This document shows positions 6,644 to 12,772 of a DNA stretch of 12,772 bases, one piece after another. Source of the stretch: an uncultured Ruminococcus sp. (lineage in GTDB: Bacteria; Bacillota; Clostridia; Oscillospirales; Acutalibacteraceae). Location: contig CACZPV010000061.1 of NCBI GenBank assembly GCA_902783065.1, forward strand, positions 1-12,772, read 5' to 3'. The notes beneath the pieces are model-generated. The model saw nothing but the letters and a program-made list of their open reading frames with translations. It did no database searches and had not been told where the DNA came from. Numbering within the stretch: position 1 is the first letter of the stretch; every line of letters starts with the position of its first letter. The position numbers and the translations under genes were made by a program.

Positions 6644-9550
6644 TCAGATATTATCGTTGCGTATTGTTTCAATAATATTCTGTTTTCTCAGCCTTGAAAG
6701 AGAGAAAGTCATTATCAGCCATACCACGCATACTACTACAGCGACACTGATAAGTATTGCTAGCCACGGAAACTGATATGCCATCTTATCATCTATGAGA
6801 TTAGAATTGAATATATAGTTTACTGCAAGACCACCAAATATTCCAAGCGGCAAAGCTATTACAAGTGATTTTGCTGCATACATTATACTTTCAAGATCAA
6901 CCATTCTGCGGAATTCCTTTCTTGTCATTCCTACTGATTGCAGCATGGCAAACTCTTTTCTTCTCAGGCTCATATTTGTGGTTATTGTGTTAAATATATT
7001 TGTAAGTCCAATAGCTGCTATTACTATTATAAACCCATAAATGAAAATTTCAAGTATTGTTACAACAGCATTGATACTTTTTACAGTGTATTCATAGTTA
7101 TTTATGAATGCGCCGCTATTGACTGTAAGCTCTTTAATATCTTCTTCCGTTTTAGTTGCGTTTTTTGAGTATAAAAAGATATCTGTATCTGTCATCTTTG
7201 ACTTAATAAGTTCCTTATAGGTATTCATATCTACAATTATATATGGGAAAGTATCAACTGTAGATGTAAGTGCGGGATTCAGCTTTTTTTGATTTTCCTT
7301 TATCAGATCATTGTCGTAAACTGCTCCTATTTCAATACTTATATCATGTTTACCCGAATTTTGCTCCAGATTTTCTATATCGTCCAGATTTATCTTGCTG
7401 CCTACCGGATCTTTAAGGAATTTGGAAGGGATCTCTTCTGCTTTTTCGTTTTCGCCTCGTTCGATGTAATATGTATTTGAATTATTAAGAATACCCTTGC
7501 CTTTTATTTCGGAAGCATCTATTCCAAGAGTTTCAAGGAAATCTTTATAGCTTTTATCATCCATTGTCATGATACCGACTACAGTTTTAAATGTATCCTC
7601 TGTAATTTCTTCCTCTGAACGGAAAACACGGTTGAAGCTGAAATTCTTACTTTTATCAATATATATATTCTTTTTAGGAAAATACGCCAGATAATTAATT
7701 GTTTTCATATCATAGCTTAACTTTTGTACATCACTCAACGCACCGATCTGGTCACTCAATTTAAGATCGGAACCTATTATATCAGCTGCGGTTATTTTTT
7801 CATCCTCAATATTTGAAAATGGTACAACGCTCATATTGTAATCAGCTGAATCATAGTATCTGCGAGTATAATCAAGTGCGCTCTCAACGAATGAAAACAC
7901 CGTGATATATACAGATACACTCAGGACTATCGATATAACAGTTGTGCGATACTGAGTTTTGCTGCGCTTTAAATTTTTATAAGCAATGCTACCGCCTGTA
8001 CCGAAAAGCTTTTTGATAATTTTTGGTGTTCTATAGATTTTTTCGTTAACCTTTTTGCCTCTTTTGATCCTGACATCACGGTTTCCTCTTATTGCTGCTA
8101 TGGGAGATATCTTAGAAGCACTTATTGCAATTGAAATTGATGACAAATAGATTGTCAAAGCACTGAGTAATACTGCAGCAACAACTGCTATAAAAGGAAC
8201 ACTGAATAACAGATGGTTGCCGTTGAGATTATCCATAGCGATATAGTCACAAATCCTCATCAGACAAGCTGTAACTCCCACACCAAGACATATACCGAGG
8301 GGGATTCCTACCAAACCAAGAAGAAAGCTTTCAAAAAGTACGTTCCTTCTTATTTGTCTGGGAGTTGTACCAATGGATGAAAGCATACCATAAAGCTTTG
8401 TTTTTTCTGTTACGGAAATTGAAATACTGTTTCGGATAATAAAGATACTTGAAGCCATGATTATAAATATGATCAGACCTGTGAATCCGAAAACTATCCC
8501 CATGTTGGTATCGGAAATACCGATGCCCTTGAATCTCAGAAGATCAACGTTAAGGCTGAATCCCGATATACCAAAGCTATTTGAACTGTGTATTGTCTTC
8601 TGAGTTCTTTCAAACATTTCTCGTGTTTCCGCATCCATAAAATAACCATCTTCATCGAAGGAGCTTCTTTCGCCATAACTATCAATGTAAGTTTTTACAA
8701 AATCAGCATCACAGCCTGACATCTGTGTTATTACATTTATAGGATCAGATTCTGCATCATCTGTAAGATTGATCCTGATATGTATACTGTTCTGTCCAAG
8801 ACCGAGATAATTAAATTTCTGAAGATTATCAACATCGTCAGACAGTGTGAAAACATCCATGCAAGCAGAGGATGATTTATCTGTTACAAGTTCTGAACCC
8901 AGATCAGAAAGAACACCAACAATAGTATAGGTTTTCTCAAATTCAGGCTCTATATATTCATTGCCTTCACCGTAATAATTCTCGTCCATGTATATGTATT
9001 TATTTATTTCATTGCCGTGAGCTGCATTGATAAGTATGTTTTTTGAATTGTCTTCATCGGTTTTTACACGATTGCCGAGTTTTAATGTTACCTTTTCGCC
9101 TATCTTGTATTTTCCTGATGTATACCTTGCGAAGGATGGAGAAAGAACAATTTCCTCGGAGTTTTTGGGATATCTGCCTGATTCAAGAGGCATTACATAA
9201 ACTTTGTCAAAAGCCGTTTTGTTAAGTGCTGTAACAAGTGCATAACGTCTGTATTTTGATGTTGTTTCAACTTCAGCCATACCGACACTCTGCTTGTATG
9301 CCACATCCTGAACATCCCTGTTCATTCCGATTTTTTTTATATTTTCGTTACTGAATTGACCATCAAATACTATGTCATAATCTCCGGTTTCACGTACTGC
9401 TGATGAAATAAGTGTAGCCTGTGCACTTGTAAAAACTCCTGCTACAACTGTAATAAGAGCAGCAGAAAGCATAATACCTACAATTGTTACAAGCGTTCTG
9501 GTTTTGTTCATCAGTAAACTTTTCAGTGTAAGCTTTGCAAGAGTTTTCAT
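6644..9550 (-). CDS. Large FtsX/MacB-type ABC transporter permease
   Basis: At 968 residues this is the membrane half of an exporter or mechanotransmission-type ABC transporter, paired with the ATPase encoded just upstream. About eight membrane helices are visible (roughly 19-41, 350-373, 405-428, 450-475, 536-556, 829-855, 890-913, 928-950). They form two FtsX units, each with one helix, a large external domain (about 42-349 and 557-828) and three helices. Cytoplasmic loops SSIGTTPRQIRR and QSVGMTRKEFRR are typical FtsX coupling sequences. The start ATG follows the ATPase stop by 3 nt, with GAGGAGGTG across that stop. BceB-type permeases have ten helices and one large domain, so this is a different class. 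Likely clients are antimicrobial peptides, lipids or lipoproteins; none can be named. Confidence 0.92.
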   Translation of the reverse strand: MKTLAKLTLKSLLMNKTRTLVTIVGIMLSAALITVVAGVFTSAQATLISSAVRETGDYDIVFDGQFSNENIKKIGMNRDVQDVAYKQSVGMAEVETTSKYRRYALVTALNKTAFDKVYVMPLESGRYPKNSEEIVLSPSFARYTSGKYKIGEKVTLKLGNRVKTDEDNSKNILINAAHGNEINKYIYMDENYYGEGNEYIEPEFEKTYTIVGVLSDLGSELVTDKSSSACMDVFTLSDDVDNLQKFNYLGLGQNSIHIRINLTDDAESDPINVITQMSGCDADFVKTYIDSYGERSSFDEDGYFMDAETREMFERTQKTIHSSNSFGISGFSLNVDLLRFKGIGISDTNMGIVFGFTGLIIFIIMASSIFIIRNSISISVTEKTKLYGMLSSIGTTPRQIRRNVLFESFLLGLVGIPLGICLGVGVTACLMRICDYIAMDNLNGNHLLFSVPFIAVVAAVLLSALTIYLSSISIAISASKISPIAAIRGNRDVRIKRGKKVNEKIYRTPKIIKKLFGTGGSIAYKNLKRSKTQYRTTVISIVLSVSVYITVFSFVESALDYTRRYYDSADYNMSVVPFSNIEDEKITAADIIGSDLKLSDQIGALSDVQKLSYDMKTINYLAYFPKKNIYIDKSKNFSFNRVFRSEEEITEDTFKTVVGIMTMDDKSYKDFLETLGIDASEIKGKGILNNSNTYYIERGENEKAEEIPSKFLKDPVGSKINLDDIENLEQNSGKHDISIEIGAVYDNDLIKENQKKLNPALTSTVDTFPYIIVDMNTYKELIKSKMTDTDIFLYSKNATKTEEDIKELTVNSGAFINNYEYTVKSINAVVTILEIFIYGFIIVIAAIGLTNIFNTITTNMSLRRKEFAMLQSVGMTRKEFRRMVDLESIMYAAKSLVIALPLGIFGGLAVNYIFNSNLIDDKMAYQFPWLAILISVAVVVCVVWLIMTFSLSRLRKQNIIETIRNDNI

Positions 9551-9553
9551 TGC

Positions 9554-10225
9554 TTACACCTCCTCGACAAGTTTACCGTCACTGACAGTAAGTATTCTAT
9601 CTGCAACCTTTGCGATTTCCAGATTATGAGTTATCATTATGATTGTCTGATTGAATTTTTTATTTGTCATTTTAAGAAGACTGACTATATCCTCAGTAGC
9701 CCTTGAATCAAGGTTGCCTGTAGGCTCATCTGCCAGAAGAATTGCAGGATCACTTATCAGTGCACGGGCAATAGATACTCTCTGCTGCTGGCCACCGGAA
9801 AGTTCATTTGGCAGGTTATGGCGCTTTTCTTTAATGCCGAGTGTATCAAGGATGCTTTCAAGTCTTTCATTATCAACGGCCTTACCGTCAAGATCAAGCG
9901 GAAGTGTAATATTTTCCTCTACTGTAAGAATAGGGATGAGGTTATAAAACTGATATACTATGCCGATTTGTCTTCTGCGGAAAATTGCAAGTTTATCGTT
10001 ATTCATTTCACTGAGTTCTGTACCGTCTATGGTTATCTTGCCGGAAGTAGGTCTGTCAACTCCGCCCAGCATATGCATAAGTGTACTTTTTCCGCTTCCG
10101 CTTGCGCCTACGATTGATATAAATTCGCCCTTCTCTACGGATAAGGAAATGCCATCAACAGCATTAAAGCTGTTATCTCCCTGACCATATGTTTTTACAA
10201 GATTTTCAGTTTTCAGAATTTCCAT
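9554..10225 (-). CDS. ABC transporter ATPase (LolD/MacB type)
   Basis: This 223-residue cytoplasmic ATPase powers the adjacent FtsX-type permease. All catalytic motifs are intact: Walker A GASGSGKST (40-48), Q-loop Q92, signature LSGGQQQR (142-149), Walker B ILLADEP (162-168, E167) with the D-loop NLD, and switch H200 in ITHN. The GNLDS segment and overall size are typical of the LolD/MacB branch. The start is the ATG at 10223-10225, with GGAGG 8 nt upstream; an in-frame ATG five codons earlier overlaps that site. It is the first gene of the four-gene operon, about 64 nt from the predicted transcription start. Confidence 0.95.
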   Translation of the reverse strand: MEILKTENLVKTYGQGDNSFNAVDGISLSVEKGEFISIVGASGSGKSTLMHMLGGVDRPTSGKITIDGTELSEMNNDKLAIFRRRQIGIVYQFYNLIPILTVEENITLPLDLDGKAVDNERLESILDTLGIKEKRHNLPNELSGGQQQRVSIARALISDPAILLADEPTGNLDSRATEDIVSLLKMTNKKFNQTIIMITHNLEIAKVADRILTVSDGKLVEEV

Positions 10226-10295
10226 AGTTATAACCTCCATAAGATTTATGTTTCTGCCACGATATCAGATTTTTTACTTTGCTTTCTATGGCATC

Positions 10296-10324
10296 ATTAT
10301 AGAAGTTTAAAATGACTATAAAAT
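10296..10324 (-). promoter_or_regulatory. Activator-dependent promoter of the ABC/two-component operon
   Basis: The minus strand has a perfect -10 TATAAT (complement of 10296-10301), but 17 bp upstream the hexamer is ATTTTA, no match to a -35. Direct repeats at 10309-10330 cover that position. Transcription should begin near 10289. Confidence 0.65.
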
Positions 10325-10340
10325 GACTATTTGTCATTTT
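10309..10340. promoter_or_regulatory. Tandem 11-bp repeat, likely response-regulator operator
   Basis: AAAATGACTAT occurs twice end to end (10309-10319, 10320-10330), followed by an inverted GTCATTTT (10333-10340). A further AAATGAC lies at 10367-10373. Exact 11-bp spacing, one helical turn, is the usual arrangement for head-to-tail binding by OmpR/PhoB-family regulators, and one such regulator is encoded in this operon. The repeats overlap the missing -35, as expected of an activator contacting RNA polymerase. Confidence 0.65.
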
Positions 10341-10412
10341 CTGAAAAAATTTTTTAGTTGTATAGTAAATGACATTGGAACATTTATCCGTTAAGGTTAT
10401 TGTGGTTTTTGG

Positions 10413-10445
10413 GGAACACTGAATTTGCAAGTCATTCAGCGTTCC
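10413..10445 (-). terminator. Stem-loop downstream of the DUF4097 gene, possible operon 3' end
   Basis: GGAAC-CTGAAT (10413-10424) pairs with ATTCAG-GTTCC (10434-10445), with one unpaired A/C position on the plus strand that becomes a G-U pair in minus-strand RNA, giving a continuous 12-bp stem. It lies about 70 nt past the DUF4097 stop. The base after the stem is C-rich rather than T-rich, so termination may be weak or factor-dependent and could allow read-through into the ABC operon. Confidence 0.5.
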
Positions 10446-10512
10446 ACGACTATCTAACATGAAAAACAAGATCTGCAAAAATCTTTTTAAGGAGAAATAA
10501 TAGTTTACTGAT

Positions 10513-11493
10513 TTAATCTGAAATCCTGATATCACCGCTTACAGTTTCCATAGAGTAATTTCTGTCGCCTCCGGAAGAAGGAATAGTAACAGAACCACTG
10601 ACAGTGCTTGTATGATACTGTCCGGCATATCCGATCCTGCCGAAAATATCACCGCTGATACTTCTTGCATGAATTACAGGGCTGTCTGTTCCATCAAACA
10701 CTAATTCACCGCTTGTTGTATTAAATTCTGAGTTACTACTTGCTTTTACATTTTTAATATTTATGTTTCCGCTGACAGAATTACCGCTGATAACAGCTGC
10801 AGTGCAATTTTTCAGACTGATATAATCGCTTGTACTTGCACAGTTAATACTATTTCCGGCACTGCATTCGTCAAGTTTGATACTACCGCTGGTGGTGTGT
10901 AATGAAAGATCATATTTCGATGACATATGATTCAGAGATATATTGCCGCTGGTGGATTCAGCAGTACATTTTCCGCCGCAGCTGATATTTTCAAGCAGAA
11001 TATTTCCGCTGACAGACTTAACCTGTAAATTACCGGATGCCGTTAATTTTACAGTACTGGTGATATTTCCCGAAGTGCAGACTGCATTTATGGTTTCATA
11101 ATGGTCCTCCGGCAGATAAATTGTCAGGGAACGTGAATTTTCAAAAGAGAAAAACGACAGCCTTTCATACCATTGACGATTGTCTTCCTGTTTAATATCA
11201 AGCTGAGATTTTGCTTCAATCCTATAGGTGATTTTTTCATCCTTGCTGTTATAATACACAACTCTTGTTTTGGAATCCTTTGATTTTTCAAATTTGATAT
11301 CATCCGTCCATGTTGAAAGATTAACACTATTGACATTTCCATCATATTCAAATGTTTTCATTTCGTATTCTGTTGATTTTCCAAATTTGGTATAATCAAA
11401 GCCAACTCCCGCAGCACCAATCAGAAAACAGATTAATCCAAGTCCTGTGAGAATTCCGGCTGTTATTAATGTAATTTTCATTATTTTTTTCAT
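10513..11493 (-). CDS. DUF4097 family beta-repeat membrane-anchored protein
   Basis: This 326-residue protein has one N-terminal membrane helix (about residues 6-32) followed by an extracytoplasmic domain built of about ten turns of a 20-residue unit with the core [ST]-x-SG-[NDS]-[ILV] (for example TSGNI, VSGNI, ISGDI, VSGDI). That pattern suggests a right-handed beta-helix, as proposed for the DUF4097 family, which includes LiaG of the LiaFSR envelope-stress system. The ATG at 11491-11493 shares one base with the TGA of the preceding gene and has GGGGG 7 nt upstream; an in-frame GTG immediately before it is too close to that site. It is the last gene of the padR operon. One degenerate unit, STSDYI, breaks the SG core. 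The molecular role is not known for the family. Confidence 0.88.
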   Translation of the reverse strand: MKKIMKITLITAGILTGLGLICFLIGAAGVGFDYTKFGKSTEYEMKTFEYDGNVNSVNLSTWTDDIKFEKSKDSKTRVVYYNSKDEKITYRIEAKSQLDIKQEDNRQWYERLSFFSFENSRSLTIYLPEDHYETINAVCTSGNITSTVKLTASGNLQVKSVSGNILLENISCGGKCTAESTSGNISLNHMSSKYDLSLHTTSGSIKLDECSAGNSINCASTSDYISLKNCTAAVISGNSVSGNINIKNVKASSNSEFNTTSGELVFDGTDSPVIHARSISGDIFGRIGYAGQYHTSTVSGSVTIPSSGGDRNYSMETVSGDIRISD

Positions 11494-12092
11494 CACGATA
11501 CCCCCTTTACGCCGTTAATACATTTCTTTACAATCCAGACGGTTAGTTCTGCATACAGCTTTGTAAGCTGTATCATTCCTGTCAACATAAAAACGGATAT
11601 TCCGATAAAGAACAATCCTGTTCCAAGTGTTAACATAACAATAGAAAAATCTCCGGCAAAAAAAGATGCAACTATTGCTGTGATACCACATACAAATATG
11701 CTGGCAGCCGCCGCATATAATGAAGCTATGATTGCCCAGACCACAAGATACAGAACAAAAAACACACAAACCAATGGAAACCATACAGGAAATCCCACTG
11801 CTATCAAAATAATCGCCCATGCCGGAAGATGTCTTTTTTTTATGTTCTTTACCGGTGCATAGCTTTTTACAGAAGGAAATTTCTGTGATGATGGCAATTC
11901 ATTATTTTCCTTGATATAGCCTTCGATCTCCGCAATTGAACCAAGAGAATACACAGCATCTTCTTCACTCATTCCGTCCTCCATTGCATCAGCAATTATT
12001 TCGCTGTAATATTCAATATATTTTTCGCTTTCTGCCTGAGGCAAATATGCTGTAATGCGTTTGAGTTCATTTATAAATTCGTCTTTCTTCAT
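11493..12092 (-). CDS. HAAS-domain (DUF1700) integral membrane protein
   Basis: The 199-residue protein begins with a helical cytoplasmic domain (residues 1-65) of the HAAS type, recognisable by KDEFINELKRI, the EYYSEIIADAMEDGMSEEDA segment and the SLGSIAEI motif. A basic linker (about 80-90) leads to a membrane region from about 91 to 187 with three or four helices. HAAS proteins are commonly encoded beside PadR regulators and are thought to pass membrane signals to them; here it lies between padR and the DUF4097 gene. The start ATG (12090-12092) overlaps the PadR stop as ATGA and has GGGAGGAC upstream; an upstream in-frame start lies inside padR and is not favoured. The signal sensed is unknown. 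Confidence 0.88.
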   Translation of the reverse strand: MKKDEFINELKRITAYLPQAESEKYIEYYSEIIADAMEDGMSEEDAVYSLGSIAEIEGYIKENNELPSSQKFPSVKSYAPVKNIKKRHLPAWAIILIAVGFPVWFPLVCVFFVLYLVVWAIIASLYAAAASIFVCGITAIVASFFAGDFSIVMLTLGTGLFFIGISVFMLTGMIQLTKLYAELTVWIVKKCINGVKGVS

Positions 12093-12406
12093 TTCTGACT
12101 GTCCTCCCGTGTAATAAAATCGTATATCGCCATTATTTCCCGCCATTCCTTTTTAAATGCTTTAAGCCGTTCCAGCCCTTTATCCGTAATTCTGTAATAT
12201 TTTCTCAGTCTGCCATTATGTTCTACAGAATATACTGTCAGCATATCGGCACTTTCAAGACGCCGAAGAATCGGATACAGCGTTGATTCGGATATTGCGA
12301 TATACGGCTGTATATCCTTGACGATTTTATAGCCATAAGAATCTTCACTTTTAATAGCTGTCAGTACACATACATCAAGAAGTCCTCTTTTCAGCTGAAT
12401 ATCCAA
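12089..12406 (-). CDS. PadR family transcriptional repressor
   Basis: This 105-residue regulator is the first gene of a three-gene operon. It is almost entirely a winged helix: LLDVCVLTAI, YGYKIVKDI, the recognition helix region around SESTLYPILRRLE (38-50), and the wing GRLRKYYRITDKG. It belongs to the short PadR group with a single C-terminal dimerisation helix. The start is TTG at 12404-12406, with AAGGAGGT 7 nt upstream and no better alternative. The large dyad over its own promoter (12424-12452) indicates negative autoregulation of padR, the HAAS gene and the DUF4097 gene. The inducer is unknown; in such operons the HAAS protein may modulate it. Confidence 0.93.
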   Translation of the reverse strand: MDIQLKRGLLDVCVLTAIKSEDSYGYKIVKDIQPYIAISESTLYPILRRLESADMLTVYSVEHNGRLRKYYRITDKGLERLKAFKKEWREIMAIYDFITREDSQK

Positions 12407-12423
12407 ATTAACACCTCCTTTTG

Positions 12424-12452
12424 TATAATACTATATCATACATAGTATTATA
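12424..12452. promoter_or_regulatory. PadR-type operator
   Basis: Two perfectly complementary 11-bp arms, TATAATACTAT (12424-12434) and ATAGTATTATA (12442-12452), are separated by 7 bp. The dyad fills the spacer and covers the -10 of the padR promoter, so a bound dimer would block transcription. ATACTAT/ATAGTAT half-sites are in keeping with operators of Gram-positive PadR proteins. Confidence 0.75.
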
Positions 12453-12458
12453 TGTCAA
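12430..12458 (-). promoter_or_regulatory. Promoter of the padR operon
   Basis: A perfect -35 TTGACA (complement of 12453-12458) and a -10 TATAGT (complement of 12430-12435) are separated by 17 bp on the minus strand. The transcript would start near 12423, so the leader is only about 17 nt and runs straight into the ribosome binding site. Confidence 0.8.
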
Positions 12459-12585
12459 GAGGCATTAACAATTTTTATAATAATCACCTGAATCTACATT
12501 ACTGAAAAACCATGATCTGCGGGTGTGAAGTCTGAATAACTGAAACAGAGCGGATCTTTAGCGAGTGACTATCGCGTTTCGCCCC
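12459..12585. other. Intergenic DNA upstream of the padR operon, nothing recognised
   Basis: No gene or clear signal is seen here apart from a small GCGA/TCGC inverted repeat (12561-12575). The GC content rises sharply from about 12565 into the repeat region. Confidence 0.5.
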
Positions 12586-12613
12586 CGGCGGCTCGCTGGG
12601 CGGCGAGCCGCCG
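12586..12613. repeat. 11-bp GC-rich inverted repeat
   Basis: CGGCGGCTCGC (12586-12596) and GCGAGCCGCCG (12603-12613) are perfectly complementary, with a 6-nt loop. The right arm is also the GC-rich head of the first 69-bp repeat, so the same bases can form two different hairpins. No T-run is adjacent. Confidence 0.6.
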
Positions 12614-12736
12614 CAGTCAATTTAATTCCCACAACAACTTTGACTAAAACAATTTTATCAGTCGTCTGGCGGCTTGCCGCCGCTGTCGATTTAATACCCA
12701 CAGTCCTTTTGACTAAAACAATTATTTCAGTCGTCT
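12599..12736. repeat. Two tandem 69-bp repeats with hairpin heads
   Basis: Copy 1 is 12599-12667 and copy 2 is 12668-12736, directly abutting. By eye 57 of 69 positions agree. Each starts with GGCGGC, a 2-nt centre and GCCGCC, continues with GTC-ATTTAAT-CCCACA, a variable 5-nt patch, then TTGACTAAAACAATT and CAGTCGTCT. The heads differ only in the centre (GA or TT), so the arms are conserved. The unit length is a multiple of three, so a frame stays open across it, but no ribosome binding site or plausible product supports a gene. Confidence 0.75.
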
Positions 12737-12772
12737 GCTTTCTCGGTTCATGATAAGTTGAATTATCAAAAA

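Noticed and set aside
4674..10225. Classic BceAB-BceRS bacitracin detoxification module
   Set aside because: The permease has two large external domains and about eight helices, and the kinase has an external segment; both differ from the Bce pattern.
10206..10535. A 109-codon minus-strand frame between the DUF4097 and ATPase genes
   Set aside because: It spans the operon promoter, repeats and a stem-loop, overlaps both neighbours and has no ribosome binding site.
12586..12736. CRISPR-like array
   Set aside because: There are only two units, directly abutting and 69 bp long, with no unique spacers between them and no cas genes in view.
12565..12753. A plus-strand frame of 62 codons across the tandem repeats, giving two similar 23-residue units
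   Set aside because: It stays open because the repeat unit is 69 bp, but the start is a GTG without a ribosome binding site, the stems are conserved as palindromes, and the peptide resembles no protein.

Overview
The window looks like chromosomal DNA of a low-GC Gram-positive bacterium, most likely an anaerobic clostridial lineage close to Ruminococcus. The grounds are AT-rich intergenic DNA, strong AGGAGG-type ribosome binding sites, TTG starts that have such sites, sigma-A-like promoters (TTGACA/TATAAT with 17-bp spacers), and families common in Firmicutes (PadR, HAAS/DUF1700, DUF4097, FtsX-type exporters with two-component systems). The genus is an inference; no marker gene is present.

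Layout. (1) 1-427: no credible gene; a nested 96-nt inverted repeat (142-237) and the terminator of cysK (324-355). (2) 428-1357, minus: cysteine synthase cysK, with a roughly 295-nt leader and a good promoter. (3) 1790-2662, plus: a lipoprotein of unknown function, divergent from cysK. (4) 2850-4445, plus: a cardiolipin-synthase-type phospholipase D enzyme with its own promoter. A 13-bp hairpin (4628-4669) separates it from the convergent minus-strand genes. (5) 4674-10225, minus: a four-gene operon read as ABC ATPase, 968-aa FtsX-type permease, OmpR-family response regulator, sensor kinase. Its promoter has a perfect -10, no recognisable -35, and an 11-bp tandem direct repeat where the -35 should be; this is the expected layout for activation by its own response regulator. 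(6) 10513-12406, minus: PadR repressor, HAAS/DUF1700 membrane protein, DUF4097 beta-repeat protein, with start/stop overlaps and a large dyad operator over the promoter. (7) 12407-12772: promoter and operator of that operon, then GC-rich hairpins inside two tandem 69-bp repeats; a diverged relative may lie at 335-413.

How it fits together: the two minus-strand operons run in the same direction and both belong to families linked to cell-envelope stress (peptide efflux or sensing; LiaG-like DUF4097 proteins with HAAS/PadR regulation). With the cardiolipin synthase and the lipoprotein next door, about 10 kb of the window looks like an envelope-maintenance neighbourhood. Each family is known. The parts that may be undescribed are the two operators, the intercistronic RNA structures, the cysK leader and the repeat family. 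No CRISPR array, tRNA, rRNA, transposase or phage gene was seen.
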